Below the pieces are notes generated by a model that was given only the letters and a program-made list of their open reading frames with translations, was not told where the DNA came from and searched no databases. Of a stretch of 45,516 bases of DNA, positions 6,724 to 14,888 are shown piece after piece. Numbering within the stretch: the first letter of the stretch is position 1; each line of letters opens with the position of its first letter. The position numbers and the translations under genes are program-made. Source of the DNA: Cacconaster sp045114175 (lineage in GTDB: Bacteria > Bacteroidota > Bacteroidia > Bacteroidales > UBA932); NCBI GenBank assembly GCA_045114175.1, contig JBGUJZ010000012.1, positions 1 through 45,516 of the forward strand, given 5' to 3'.

Positions 6724-7168
6724 AATACGACCGTTTGTTTCCGTGCATCCTGGGGCGATTCTTAAGGCGGAATTGAAAGAGCGAGGAATCAAGCAAAAAG
6801 ATTTTGCTGAACAGATAGGCATGCGCCCGACTCACCTGAACGCGTTGCTGCAGGGAGATAGGAATATATCGCCCCAGTTGGCAGTTCGACTAGAAACGGT
6901 TCTTGGAATTCCCGCCAAGAACTGGCTGAGTCTTCAGGAGAATTATAACCTGGACCGAGTCAGGACGGCTGACTTGGTAACTGGTTATGATTTTCAGAAA
7001 CCTAAACAGGTATACGCGTTGGCTGATTCCGCGTCTGATGATCCCGTTCAGTTGTATCGCTCTGGCTATGAAAAGGGTCAGGAAGATTTATTAGAACAAA
7101 TCATCCGTCACCTGCTTCTTCAAGGCTATTCCCGCGAAGAAGCCCTCCACATGATTGGCAAAGACTAA
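6707..7168 (+). CDS. higA: HigA-type antitoxin, XRE-family DNA-binding protein
   Basis: A 153-residue protein opening with PFVSVHPGAILKAELKERGI and a helix-turn-helix (KQKDFAEQIGMRPTHLNALL, then GDRNISPQLAVRLETVLGI), the standard HigA/VapI antitoxin signature. It overlaps the toxin gene by 17 nt, implying translational coupling. It probably binds both the toxin and the palindrome upstream of the operon. The segment after residue 85 is longer than in minimal HigA proteins, with an acidic middle and a helical tail. Its 3' end overlaps the convergent wbqC-like gene by 68 bp, an unusual junction between an acquired module and the lpx operon. Confidence 0.85.
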   Translation: MATRNEIRPFVSVHPGAILKAELKERGIKQKDFAEQIGMRPTHLNALLQGDRNISPQLAVRLETVLGIPAKNWLSLQENYNLDRVRTADLVTGYDFQKPKQVYALADSASDDPVQLYRSGYEKGQEDLLEQIIRHLLLQGYSREEALHMIGKD

Positions 7169-7874
7169 CTGATGGTTTTGTTGCCCGGGCGCTCAGCGGG
7201 AAGAGGAAACTTATTGCGTTGGGGCCTTCGGCGCAGAGGAGGTCCAGGATGGAGAGGTCGGGAATGAAGGTGCCGGGCGTAAAAGATTCGCCGGCGGTAA
7301 ATACCTGAAAATAGGGTGTTTCGCGGTTGTAGCGCGGCAGCAGCGCTTCGCCGCGATACTTGGGCTGGATGAGGGCGCGCAGATCGGTGACGGGAGCGCT
7401 CGGCAGCGGCCCGGAATCGGGCACCGGCACCGGCGGCAGAAAAACCGCGGTGGGCGTGGGCGCCGTCCGAAGCCCGCACATCTCAATCAGTTTTTCCGTC
7501 AGTTTCCAGTTCAAATCAAAAAGGAAGGTTTCCTGAGCCTCCAGGATGCGGAAAAGATCGTCGCGATAGTATTCAAAAAAGGCCGAATGGTTGTAGGCGG
7601 CCGTCATGGCGCGCTTGTGGAGGCGCACCCAGGGTTCGGAATAATCGATCCGCACATCGCGAATGGGAATCTTCTCGCCGCGGGCATGCACCACCGGGAC
7701 GACCAGCGCCTCCGGCCCCGCCGCGGAATAGATGCGGCAGCGGTTGCGGTAGGACTGCTTCTGATAGCTCTCGCACGCCTCAATCTCTACGCGGCCGCTC
7801 TGCGCCAGGGCAAAGAACCACGAGACGGGCGGAAAATAGGCCGTCGTGAGCAGGGTGTGCGGGAAAAGCGCCAC
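7101..7874 (-). CDS. WbqC-like family protein
   Basis: A 257-residue protein with the WbqC-family opening LLTTAYFPPVSWF and later blocks EACESYQKQSYRNRCRI, DYSEPWVRLHKRAMTAAYNHSAFFEYY and FIPDLSILDLLCAEGPNA. Family members often sit in O-antigen or lipid loci; a biochemical role is not established here. It starts with GTG, 3 nt after the lpxA stop, as the last gene of the lpxD-lpxC-lpxA operon. The recognisable domain ends near residue 232. The final 25 residues look like read-through into foreign sequence and lie opposite the higA 3' end, so the native end may have been lost when the toxin-antitoxin module arrived. Confidence 0.8.
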   Translation of the reverse strand: MALFPHTLLTTAYFPPVSWFFALAQSGRVEIEACESYQKQSYRNRCRIYSAAGPEALVVPVVHARGEKIPIRDVRIDYSEPWVRLHKRAMTAAYNHSAFFEYYRDDLFRILEAQETFLFDLNWKLTEKLIEMCGLRTAPTPTAVFLPPVPVPDSGPLPSAPVTDLRALIQPKYRGEALLPRYNRETPYFQVFTAGESFTPGTFIPDLSILDLLCAEGPNAISFLFPLSARATKPSVSLCQSCGGLLRGNSLEEAGDG

Positions 7875-7877
7875 GGG

Positions 7878-8660
7878 TTAGCGGTTGGAAGGACGGACGA
7901 TTCCGCGGGTAGCACCGCGTACGAAGCTGACAATCGCGTCGCGCTCGGGCGAAGCCGGGAGCTGCGCCTCGATCTGTGCGCAAGCCTCTTCTGCCCGCAA
8001 GCCCGACTCGTAGATGAGCCGGTAGGCCGCCACGATAGATTCGATCTGCGCGGGGGTAAAGCCGCGTCGGCGCAAGCCAATCAGGTTGAGGCCCTCGTAG
8101 GCCACAGGGTCGCGGCCCGCCAGGGTGAAGGGCGGCACATCTTTGGTCACCACCACGCCGCCGCCCACCATTGCGTGCGCACCGATATGGCAGAACTGGT
8201 GCACCACGGCCGCGCCACCCAGGATGGCCCAGTCATCCACATCCACCTCGCCGGCCAGTCCGACATAACCGGAAAGGATTACGTGGTTACCAATCTTGCA
8301 GTCGTGCGCCACGTGGGCGTAGCACATAATGAGGCAGTCGCTGCCTATCACGGTTTTCAGCTTGCCGCTGGCCGCGGTACCGCGGTGGAGCACAGCGCAT
8401 TCGCGAATCACGGTGCGGTCGCCGATCTCCAGCCAGCTCTCTTCGCCGGCAAACTTCAGATCCTGCGGTTCACCGCCAATCACGCAGCCGGGATAGGTCT
8501 GGCAACCGTTGCCCAGGCGGACGTAGTCGAAGATGGTGGTGTGGGGACCGATCCGGCAGCCGTCGCCGATTTCCACATGTTCACTGATGTAGCAGAACGG
8601 GCCGATCTCCACGTTCTTGCCAATCTTGGCGTTGGGATGTATGATGCTATTGGTATTCAT
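7878..8660 (-). CDS. lpxA: Acyl-[ACP]-UDP-N-acetylglucosamine O-acyltransferase
   Basis: A 260-residue protein of normal LpxA length. It catalyses the first step of lipid A synthesis, adding a 3-hydroxyacyl chain from ACP to the 3-OH of UDP-GlcNAc in the cytoplasm. It opens with hexapeptide repeats of a left-handed beta-helix (IIHPNAKIGKNVEIGPFCYI), carries the catalytic-histidine block YAHVAHDCKIGNHVIL, and ends in a helical domain (GLRRRGFTPAQIESI). The frame is open further upstream, but the ATG at 8660 starts where LpxA begins and is 2 nt after the lpxC stop. It is third in the lpxD-lpxC-lpxA-wbqC operon. Confidence 0.96.
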   Translation of the reverse strand: MNTNSIIHPNAKIGKNVEIGPFCYISEHVEIGDGCRIGPHTTIFDYVRLGNGCQTYPGCVIGGEPQDLKFAGEESWLEIGDRTVIRECAVLHRGTAASGKLKTVIGSDCLIMCYAHVAHDCKIGNHVILSGYVGLAGEVDVDDWAILGGAAVVHQFCHIGAHAMVGGGVVVTKDVPPFTLAGRDPVAYEGLNLIGLRRRGFTPAQIESIVAAYRLIYESGLRAEEACAQIEAQLPASPERDAIVSFVRGATRGIVRPSNR

Positions 8661-8662
8661 AA

Positions 8663-9493
8663 TCAGGGATTGAGGCGGGTGAGCAGGGCGCGCAGGGCAG
8701 CGGTATTCACGCTGTGGCCGGGTTTGACGGCGGTGACGTGGGCGCGGAGGCGGGCGCCGGCCAGCTGAAGGTCGCCGAGGAGATCCAGCAGTTTGTGGCG
8801 CGCACACTCGTTGGGGAAATGCAGCGGCGTGTCGTTCACATAGCCGCGGGGTTCATCGATCACCAGCGCGTTGTCCAGCGATCCGCCCTTGATCAGGTTG
8901 TTCTTGCGCAGGAACTCCACCTCCTGCAGGAAACAGAAGGTGCGGCAGGGAGCCACCTGGGCGGCGTAATCGTCGCCTTCCGTGAAGGTAGCCTTCTGCA
9001 CGCCAATCACTTGCGAATGGAAGTCGATCTCCACCTCCAACGAATAGTCCTCGGCCGGCTCAAAGCGGATGAGCGATTCGCCGGCGGTAAACTCAAAGGG
9101 TTCGCGCAGGATGATCTCGCGCCGCGGGGCGTTCTGCTCCTCCAGGCCAACCTCGCGGAACGCGGCGGCATAGCGGGCGGCGGAGCCATCCAGAATGGGG
9201 ACCTCCGGGCCGTCCAGCTGCACCCGCAGGTTGTCGATACCCAGGCCCGCGCAAGCGGAGAGCAGGTGCTCAACGGTGTGCACTCCGGCCCCATTGCAGG
9301 CCAGACAGGTGCTGCGCTGCGTGGAGCCCACATTGGCTGCCAGCGCAGGAATCTCCGCGCCCCCCAGATCGGTGCGTTCAAAGACGATTCCCGTCCCCGC
9401 GGGAGCGGGCAGCAGGTGCATCGTCACCTCGCATCCGGTGTGCAGGCCGGTACCGCTGAAGCGGCAGGATTGGCGGAGCGTGTGCTGGTTCAT
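8663..9493 (-). CDS. lpxC: UDP-3-O-acyl-N-acetylglucosamine deacetylase, stand-alone (no FabZ domain)
   Basis: A 276-residue zinc deacetylase for the committed step of lipid A synthesis. Zinc ligands are visible in HTVEHLLSA (first His), NECARHKLLDLLGD (His and Asp), and the catalytic-base histidine lies in VKPGHSVN. In Bacteroides and most relatives lpxC is fused to fabZ, giving a protein of about 460 residues. Here the reading frame stops right after the deacetylase domain, and lpxA begins 2 nt later, so no dehydratase domain or remnant is present. FabZ must then be encoded elsewhere. Confidence 0.95.
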   Translation of the reverse strand: MNQHTLRQSCRFSGTGLHTGCEVTMHLLPAPAGTGIVFERTDLGGAEIPALAANVGSTQRSTCLACNGAGVHTVEHLLSACAGLGIDNLRVQLDGPEVPILDGSAARYAAAFREVGLEEQNAPRREIILREPFEFTAGESLIRFEPAEDYSLEVEIDFHSQVIGVQKATFTEGDDYAAQVAPCRTFCFLQEVEFLRKNNLIKGGSLDNALVIDEPRGYVNDTPLHFPNECARHKLLDLLGDLQLAGARLRAHVTAVKPGHSVNTAALRALLTRLNP

Positions 9494-9495
9494 GG

Positions 9496-10452
9496 TTACT
9501 TGCCGTCCGCCTTGAACTTGGCGTAGGCCTTCATGTAGGTTTTATGATCGATAGCGGGATAGCCCAGCAGGACCTCCCCCTCTTTCTTGACGTTGCCGAT
9601 GACGCCCGTGCGGGCTGCCACCGTAGTGTGGTCCGCTACGGAAATATGGCCGTTGAAGCCGCTCTGGCCGCCGATGATGCACTGCTTGCCCAGGTGCGCG
9701 CTGCCGGCGATTCCGCTCTGGGCGGCCATCACCGTGTTGTCGCCGATCTCCACATTGTGCGCCACCTGGCAGAGGTTGTCCAGCTTGACCCCGCGGCGGA
9801 TGATGGTGGAGCCCATCGTGGCGCGGTCTATCGTGGTGCAGGCACCCACCTCCACGTTGTCTTCAAGCACCACATTGCCCGTCTGCGGAATCTTCTTGTA
9901 GGAGCCGTCTTCCGTGGGGGCAAAGCCGAATCCGTCCGCCCCGATCACCGCGTTGGCGTGCACGATGCAGCCATCGCCGATCACGCAGTCGTGATAGACC
10001 TTGACGCCCGGATAGAGGATGCAGTTCTTGCCCACCTTTACGCGGGGTCCCAGGTAAACCTGCGGGAAGATGCAGGTGCCGCGGCCGATCTTGGCACTGC
10101 AGGCGATGCTGCGGCGCAGGGAGAGGCGCGCACAGAAGCGGTTGCCGCGGGGGCGGGTCTTGCGCAGCTGCTCGAACCAGCCCAGCAGTTCGGCCACCGC
10201 CGCATAGGCGTCATCTACCTTCACCAGGGTGGCGGAGACGGGCTGCGCGGGCTCGAAACTGCGGTTCACGAGGATCACATCTGCCTTGCAGCTATAGAGA
10301 TAGTGCTCGTATTTGGGGTTGGCATAGAAGCAGACGGTGCCGGGCCGGCCGCTCTCGATGCGGGCGGGCGCGGAGACCGTTACGTCGGGGTTTCCGACCA
10401 CTTCACCGCCGAGCCGGGCGGCAATTTCCTGTGCTGTAACTTGAAAGGCCAT
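9496..10452 (-). CDS. lpxD: UDP-3-O-(3-hydroxyacyl)glucosamine N-acyltransferase
   Basis: A 318-residue protein that adds the N-linked hydroxyacyl chain after LpxC action. The N-terminal uridine-binding domain (VTAQEIAARLGGEVVGNPDV, PGTVCFYANPKYEHYL) is followed by hexapeptide repeats and the catalytic block DNLCQVAHNVEIGDNTVM. The C-terminal LLGYPAIDHKTYMKAYAKF is family-typical. It is the first gene of the operon and is separated from lpxC by 2 nt. Length is slightly below the common 340-350, with the spacer between the two domains reduced. The -7 box lies 11 nt upstream of the ATG. Confidence 0.95.
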   Translation of the reverse strand: MAFQVTAQEIAARLGGEVVGNPDVTVSAPARIESGRPGTVCFYANPKYEHYLYSCKADVILVNRSFEPAQPVSATLVKVDDAYAAVAELLGWFEQLRKTRPRGNRFCARLSLRRSIACSAKIGRGTCIFPQVYLGPRVKVGKNCILYPGVKVYHDCVIGDGCIVHANAVIGADGFGFAPTEDGSYKKIPQTGNVVLEDNVEVGACTTIDRATMGSTIIRRGVKLDNLCQVAHNVEIGDNTVMAAQSGIAGSAHLGKQCIIGGQSGFNGHISVADHTTVAARTGVIGNVKKEGEVLLGYPAIDHKTYMKAYAKFKADGK

Positions 10453-10463
10453 TGTTTAATTTA

Positions 10464-10492
10464 CAAATATAGCGATAATTGGGGAAAGCAAA
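10464..10492 (-). promoter_or_regulatory. Promoter of the lpxD-lpxC-lpxA-wbqC operon
   Basis: On the minus strand TATATTTG (10464-10471) is preceded by TTTG (10489-10492) with 17 nt between the boxes. The expected start site gives a leader of only a few nucleotides before lpxD. Confidence 0.6.
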
Positions 10493-10506
10493 AAATATGC
10501 CCCGAA

Positions 10507-10538
10507 TTTGGCTATTTGGCGAAGTTTACTTACCTTTG
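10507..10538 (+). promoter_or_regulatory. Promoter of the rimP-nusA-infB operon
   Basis: TTTG (10507-10510) and TACCTTTG (10531-10538) are separated by 20 nt, a good match to the Bacteroidota primary promoter. It is divergent from the lpx operon promoter. The leader to rimP is about 70 nt and contains a strong hairpin. Confidence 0.75.
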
Positions 10539-10551
10539 CACCGTTAGAGAT

Positions 10552-10591
10552 GACGAAGCGAAGGGGGCCCTGAGGGCTCCCTTGCTTTTTG
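10552..10591 (+). promoter_or_regulatory. Terminator-like attenuator hairpin in the rimP-nusA-infB leader
   Basis: Arms AAGGGGGCCC (10561-10570) and GGGCTCCCTT (10574-10583) pair over 10 bp (one G-T) around the loop TGA. A few further pairs can form between GAAGC and GCTTT outside. T-rich CTTTTTG follows directly. This looks like an intrinsic terminator placed 20 nt before rimP, which suits feedback control of an operon that encodes NusA. No known leader family is recognised. Confidence 0.5.
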
Positions 10592-10611
10592 TCAGAAAAA
10601 GAAACTGCCTT

Positions 10612-10866
10612 ATGATTGAAAAAACGCTTATTGAAGCCATTGCAAACGAGTATCTCGCTGCTACCGACCTGAAACTGGTCCGCGTGAAGGTCAGCAAAGA
10701 AAACGACATCACGGTGTTCATCCACCGCAGCGGGGCGGGCGTCTGCATTGACGACTGCGTGGCGCTGAGCCGCCATATCGAGAGCAAACTGGACCGCGAC
10801 AAAGAGGATTACTCCCTCACGGTCAGCTCCGCCGGCACCGGTTATAAGGACGAAGAAGAGGAATAA
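10612..10866 (+). CDS. rimP: RimP ribosome maturation factor, N-terminal domain only
   Basis: An 84-residue protein matching the N-terminal alpha/beta domain of RimP (30S maturation): VFIHRSGAGVCIDDCVALSRHIESKLDRDKEDYSLTVSSAG contains the conserved DDC-LSR-ESKLDR core. Bacteroidota RimP is normally about 150-155 residues with a C-terminal SH3-like domain. Here the chain ends with the acidic tail YKDEEEE immediately after the SSAG motif. Only 37 nt separate the stop from nusA, so the missing domain is not hidden in another frame. Position before nusA-infB is the classical arrangement. Whether this half-protein still works in 30S assembly is open. Confidence 0.85.
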   Translation: MIEKTLIEAIANEYLAATDLKLVRVKVSKENDITVFIHRSGAGVCIDDCVALSRHIESKLDRDKEDYSLTVSSAGTGYKDEEEE

Positions 10867-10903
10867 CAAACGAAACAACAAACATAAAACAACACATCAC
10901 ACA

Positions 10904-12130
10904 ATGGAAGTGAATCTTATCAGCCCGTTCGCTGATTTTAAGGAACAGAAAAATATCGACCGCCCCACGATGATGGGTGTGCTCGAAGAGGTCTTCCGCA
11001 ACCAGCTCGCCAAGATGTATGGCGAGACCGCGTCGTTCGACATCATCATCAACATCGACAAGGGTGACTTGCAGATTCTCCGCAACCGCACCGTGGTTGA
11101 GACCGTGGAAGATCCCGCAACGGAGATTTCACTGGAGGAGGTCCACAAGATTGACGACAGCTTTGAGGTTGGCGAGGACTACACGGAAGAGATCCAGCTC
11201 TCCGACTTCGGCCGCCGCGGCATTCTCAACATCCGCCAGAACCTCCAGGGCCGCATTATGGAACTGGAAAAGAAGAATATCTACGACAAGTATGTGGACC
11301 GCATCGGCGAAATCATCGTCGGCGAAGTCTATCAGGCTTGGAAGAAAGAGGTCCTCGTGATGGACGAAGACGGCAACGAGCTCGTCCTCCCCAAGACCGA
11401 GCAGATTCCCTCCGACTTCTTCCGCAAGGGCGACACCGTCAAGGCCGTCATCACCAGCGTGGAGATGCGCAACGGCTCGCCGGTCATCACCCTCTCGCGT
11501 ACCTCCGGCCTCTTCCTGGAGCGTCTCTTCGAGCAGGAAGTTCCTGAGATCTACGACGGCCTGATCACCATCAAGAAGGTGGTCCGCGTACCGGGCGACC
11601 GCGCCAAGGTGGCAGTCGAATCGTATGACGACCGCATCGACCCGGTGGGTGCCTGCGTCGGCGTCAAGGGTTCCCGTATCCACGGCATCGTGCGCGAGCT
11701 GCGCAACGAAAATATCGACGTGGTGAACTGGAGCAACAACACCCAGATCCTCATCCAGCGCGCACTGAGTCCCGCCAAGATTTCCTCTATCGAGTTCCTG
11801 GACGACGAAATCCGCGTCTATCTCAAGAAAGAGGAGATCTCGCTGGCTATCGGTAAGGGCGGTTCCAACATCAAACTCGCCGGCATGCTGGTGGGCAAGC
11901 GCATCGAGGTTTACCGCGCAGATGCCGAGGAGCAGGAAGACGTGCTGCTTGACGACTTCAACGATGAAATCGAGCAGTGGGTGATCGACGCCCTCAAGGA
12001 GATTGGCTGCGACACGGCCAAGAGCGTACTGGCCCTCCCGGCAGATGAGATTGCCGAGCGCGCCGACCTTGAAATTGAGACCGTAGAAGACGTTCTCAAG
12101 ATTCTCAAAGCAGAATTCGAAGAAGAATAA
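10904..12130 (+). CDS. nusA: Transcription termination/antitermination factor NusA
   Basis: A 408-residue protein that binds RNA polymerase and nascent RNA to modulate pausing, termination and antitermination. Domains in order are the N-terminal polymerase-binding domain (residues 1-125), an S1 domain (about 130-200), KH1 with GACVGVKGSRIHGIVREL (about 245-280), and KH2 with LAIGKGGSNIKLAGMLVGKRIEVY (about 315-345). An acidic C-terminal helical segment follows. It lies between rimP and infB, 27 nt upstream of infB, as in most bacteria. Confidence 0.97.
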   Translation: MEVNLISPFADFKEQKNIDRPTMMGVLEEVFRNQLAKMYGETASFDIIINIDKGDLQILRNRTVVETVEDPATEISLEEVHKIDDSFEVGEDYTEEIQLSDFGRRGILNIRQNLQGRIMELEKKNIYDKYVDRIGEIIVGEVYQAWKKEVLVMDEDGNELVLPKTEQIPSDFFRKGDTVKAVITSVEMRNGSPVITLSRTSGLFLERLFEQEVPEIYDGLITIKKVVRVPGDRAKVAVESYDDRIDPVGACVGVKGSRIHGIVRELRNENIDVVNWSNNTQILIQRALSPAKISSIEFLDDEIRVYLKKEEISLAIGKGGSNIKLAGMLVGKRIEVYRADAEEQEDVLLDDFNDEIEQWVIDALKEIGCDTAKSVLALPADEIAERADLEIETVEDVLKILKAEFEEE

Positions 12131-12157
12131 ACCATTAACTATTCGGGAGAAAAAACT

Positions 12158-14881
12158 ATGGCAGAAGGAACCATCAGAGTCAATAAGATATTGAAAGACT
12201 TCAATATCAGCTTTCCAACTTTTACCGACTTCTTGAAGAAAAAGGGAATCGCCACGGAGGAGCTTTCGCTCACTTCCAAGGTTTCCGAAGACGTCTATTC
12301 CCTGTTGCTCAAGGAATACGGCACAGAACAGCAGTTGCTGATGGCGCAGTCCAAACAGGTCAGCAACAAGTTGAAAGAGGTTGCTTCTACCGAAAAGGAG
12401 CATGCGGCAGTCGCCGAGGAGGAGCCCGTCAAGGAGGTCTTCATCAAGACCAACGTGCTCACCACCGAGAAGCCGGTCGAAAGCGTCAAGACTCCCGATG
12501 ACGCTGCCGGTGTGAAGGTACTGGGCAAGATTGACCTGGAGAAACCCAAGAAAGAGAAGAAGCCTGAGGTCAAGAAGGCTGAACCCGCCCCGAAGCCCGC
12601 TCCCAAGCCGGCAGAAAAACCGGTCGAGAAGCCGGTGGAGAAAGTCGTCGAGAAGCCTGCAGAGGCCCCGAAGCCCGCTCCCGCACCCGAACCGGTCCGC
12701 AACGTGCCCGAGCACATCGAGACCAAGGTGGAGAAGCTGGCCGGTCCCAAGATCAGCGGCACCATCGACCTCTCCCAGTTCGAACGCAAACCCAAGCCCG
12801 CAGCCCCCAAGGACAAGGGCAAACGCGAGCGCATCCACAAGGGCGGTCCCGCCAAGGTAGATATCAACGCTACCGAGGGCAGCAACCGTCGCGAAAAGCC
12901 GGCACAGCAGCGTAACGACAACGCCAAGGGTAGCCGTCGCGACCGTGACCGCTTCAAACCGGTCCACAACGAGATTGACGAAGATGCAATCCAGAGGCAG
13001 ATCAAGGAGACCTACGCACGCATGGTAGAGGGCAAGGGTAAGACCAAGGCCTCCAAGCACCGCCGCGAAAAACGCGAAGAGTTCTCCCAGAAGATGCAGG
13101 AGGAGCAGGAGCGTCAGGAGCGTACCAGCAATATCCTGAAAGTCACCGAGTTCGTGACGGTCAACGAGCTGGCTATCCTGATGGACAACACCCCGGTCAC
13201 CAAGGTGATCGAGGCCTGCATGAACCTGGGTCTGATGGTCTCCATCAACCAGCGTCTGGACGCCGAGGCGCTCGTGCTCGTGGCTGAAGAGTTCGGCTAC
13301 AAGATCGAGTTCGTCAAGGCAGAAACCCAGGGCGCGATCGACGAAGAGGCCGACAAGGCGGAAGACCTGCTGCCGCGTCCGCCGATCGTAACGGTGATGG
13401 GTCACGTGGACCACGGTAAGACCTCCCTGCTTGACAACATCCGCAACACCAACGTGATTGCCGGTGAGGCGGGCGGTATTACCCAGCATATCGGTGCTTA
13501 CAGCGTGACGCTGCCGGACGGCCGTCAGATCACCTTCCTGGATACCCCGGGTCATGAGGCCTTCACGGCTATGCGTGCCCGCGGTGCCAAGGTCACCGAC
13601 CTGGCCATCATCATCGTGGCTGCAGACGACGCCGTGATGCCCCAGACCATTGAGGCTATCAACCACGCACAGGCTGCAGGTGTCCCGATGGTGTTCGCCA
13701 TCAACAAGATAGATAAACCCGGCGCTGACCCGGAGCGCATCAAGCAGCAGCTCGCCAATATGAACATCCTCGTGGAGGACTGGGGCGGTAAATACCAGTG
13801 CCAGGAGATCTCCGCCAAGAAGGGTATCGGCGTAGAAGACCTGCTGGAGAAGGTGCTGCTCGAGGCTGACATGCTGGAGCTCAAGGCCAACCCCAACAAG
13901 CGCGCCGTGGGTAGCGTGATCGAGTCCTCGCTGGACAAGGGCCGCGGCTATCTGGCCACCGTCCTCATCCAGAGCGGTACCATCCGCGTAGGAGACGTGA
14001 TGCTGGCCGGCTGCTACACCGGTCGCGTCAAGGCCATGTTCAACGAGCGCGGCCAGAAGATCAAAGAGGCAGGCCCCTCCACCCCTGTTTCCATCCTCGG
14101 CCTCAACGGTGCACCGACTGCCGGTGACAACCTCAACGTGCTGGAAGATGAAAAAGAGGCACGCGATATCGCGGCTAAGCGCGAGCAACTGCTCCGCATC
14201 CAAGGCATCAAGACGCAGACCCACATCACCCTGGAGGAGATCGGTCGCCGTATTGCCCTGGGCAACTTCCAGGAACTCAATATCATTGTCAAGGCGGACG
14301 TGGACGGTTCCATCGAGGCTCTCTCCGATTCCCTCATCAAACTCTCCACGGAGGAGATCCGCGTGAATGTGATCCACAAGGCTGTGGGTGCCATTTCCGA
14401 ATCCGACGTCCTGCTCGCCGTGGCTTCCAACGCCATCATCATCGGCTTCCAGGTGCGCCCGATGCCGGGTGCCCGCAAGCTGGCCGAGAAGGAATCCATC
14501 GAAATCCGTCTCTACTCCGTCATCTACGACGCCATCGAAGAGGTCAAGAGCGGTATCGAAGGTATGTTGGCTCCGGAGCAGAAAGAGGAGGTCACCGCTA
14601 CCGCCGAGGTGCGCGAGACCTTCAAGATCTCCAAGGTCGGTATCATTGCCGGCTGTATGGTCAAGGAGGGCAAGCTGACCCGCACGGCCAAGGTGCGCGT
14701 GATCCGCGACGGTATCGTGATCCACACCGGTGCACTCGGTTCACTCAAGCGCTTCAAGGATGACGTCAAGGAGGTGGCTGCCGGATTCGACTGTGGTCTG
14801 AATATTGAAAGCTACAACGATATCCAGGTGGGCGACGTGATTGAGGCATTCGAGATTGTGGAAGTCAAGCGCAAACTGTAA
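12158..14881 (+). CDS. infB: Translation initiation factor IF-2
   Basis: A 907-residue GTPase that delivers initiator fMet-tRNA to the 30S subunit. The N-terminal IF2_N domain (IRVNKILKDFNISFPTFTDF) is followed by a long Lys/Pro/Glu-rich linker (about residues 90-330) and a second IF2_N-type segment (VNELAILMDNTPVTKVIEA). The G domain has G1 GHVDHGKTS near residue 415, DTPGHEAF and NKIDKPG. Domains II-IV follow, ending in QVGDVIEAFEIVEVKR. The gene is complete and strongly GC-biased, which produces long but spurious open frames on the opposite strand. Confidence 0.98.
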   Translation: MAEGTIRVNKILKDFNISFPTFTDFLKKKGIATEELSLTSKVSEDVYSLLLKEYGTEQQLLMAQSKQVSNKLKEVASTEKEHAAVAEEEPVKEVFIKTNVLTTEKPVESVKTPDDAAGVKVLGKIDLEKPKKEKKPEVKKAEPAPKPAPKPAEKPVEKPVEKVVEKPAEAPKPAPAPEPVRNVPEHIETKVEKLAGPKISGTIDLSQFERKPKPAAPKDKGKRERIHKGGPAKVDINATEGSNRREKPAQQRNDNAKGSRRDRDRFKPVHNEIDEDAIQRQIKETYARMVEGKGKTKASKHRREKREEFSQKMQEEQERQERTSNILKVTEFVTVNELAILMDNTPVTKVIEACMNLGLMVSINQRLDAEALVLVAEEFGYKIEFVKAETQGAIDEEADKAEDLLPRPPIVTVMGHVDHGKTSLLDNIRNTNVIAGEAGGITQHIGAYSVTLPDGRQITFLDTPGHEAFTAMRARGAKVTDLAIIIVAADDAVMPQTIEAINHAQAAGVPMVFAINKIDKPGADPERIKQQLANMNILVEDWGGKYQCQEISAKKGIGVEDLLEKVLLEADMLELKANPNKRAVGSVIESSLDKGRGYLATVLIQSGTIRVGDVMLAGCYTGRVKAMFNERGQKIKEAGPSTPVSILGLNGAPTAGDNLNVLEDEKEARDIAAKREQLLRIQGIKTQTHITLEEIGRRIALGNFQELNIIVKADVDGSIEALSDSLIKLSTEEIRVNVIHKAVGAISESDVLLAVASNAIIIGFQVRPMPGARKLAEKESIEIRLYSVIYDAIEEVKSGIEGMLAPEQKEEVTATAEVRETFKISKVGIIAGCMVKEGKLTRTAKVRVIRDGIVIHTGALGSLKRFKDDVKEVAAGFDCGLNIESYNDIQVGDVIEAFEIVEVKRKL

Positions 14882-14888
14882 TTGATTG

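Noticed and set aside
7587..9526. Long plus-strand open frames opposite wbqC, lpxA and lpxC
   Set aside because: They lack recognisable motifs, and the minus strand encodes three complete conserved enzymes in tight operon spacing.
11129..14725. A 1198-codon open frame on the minus strand opposite nusA and infB
   Set aside because: It is antisense to two unmistakable genes, is rich in Leu/Asp/Gly/His as expected from reverse reading of biased codons, and matches no family pattern I know.
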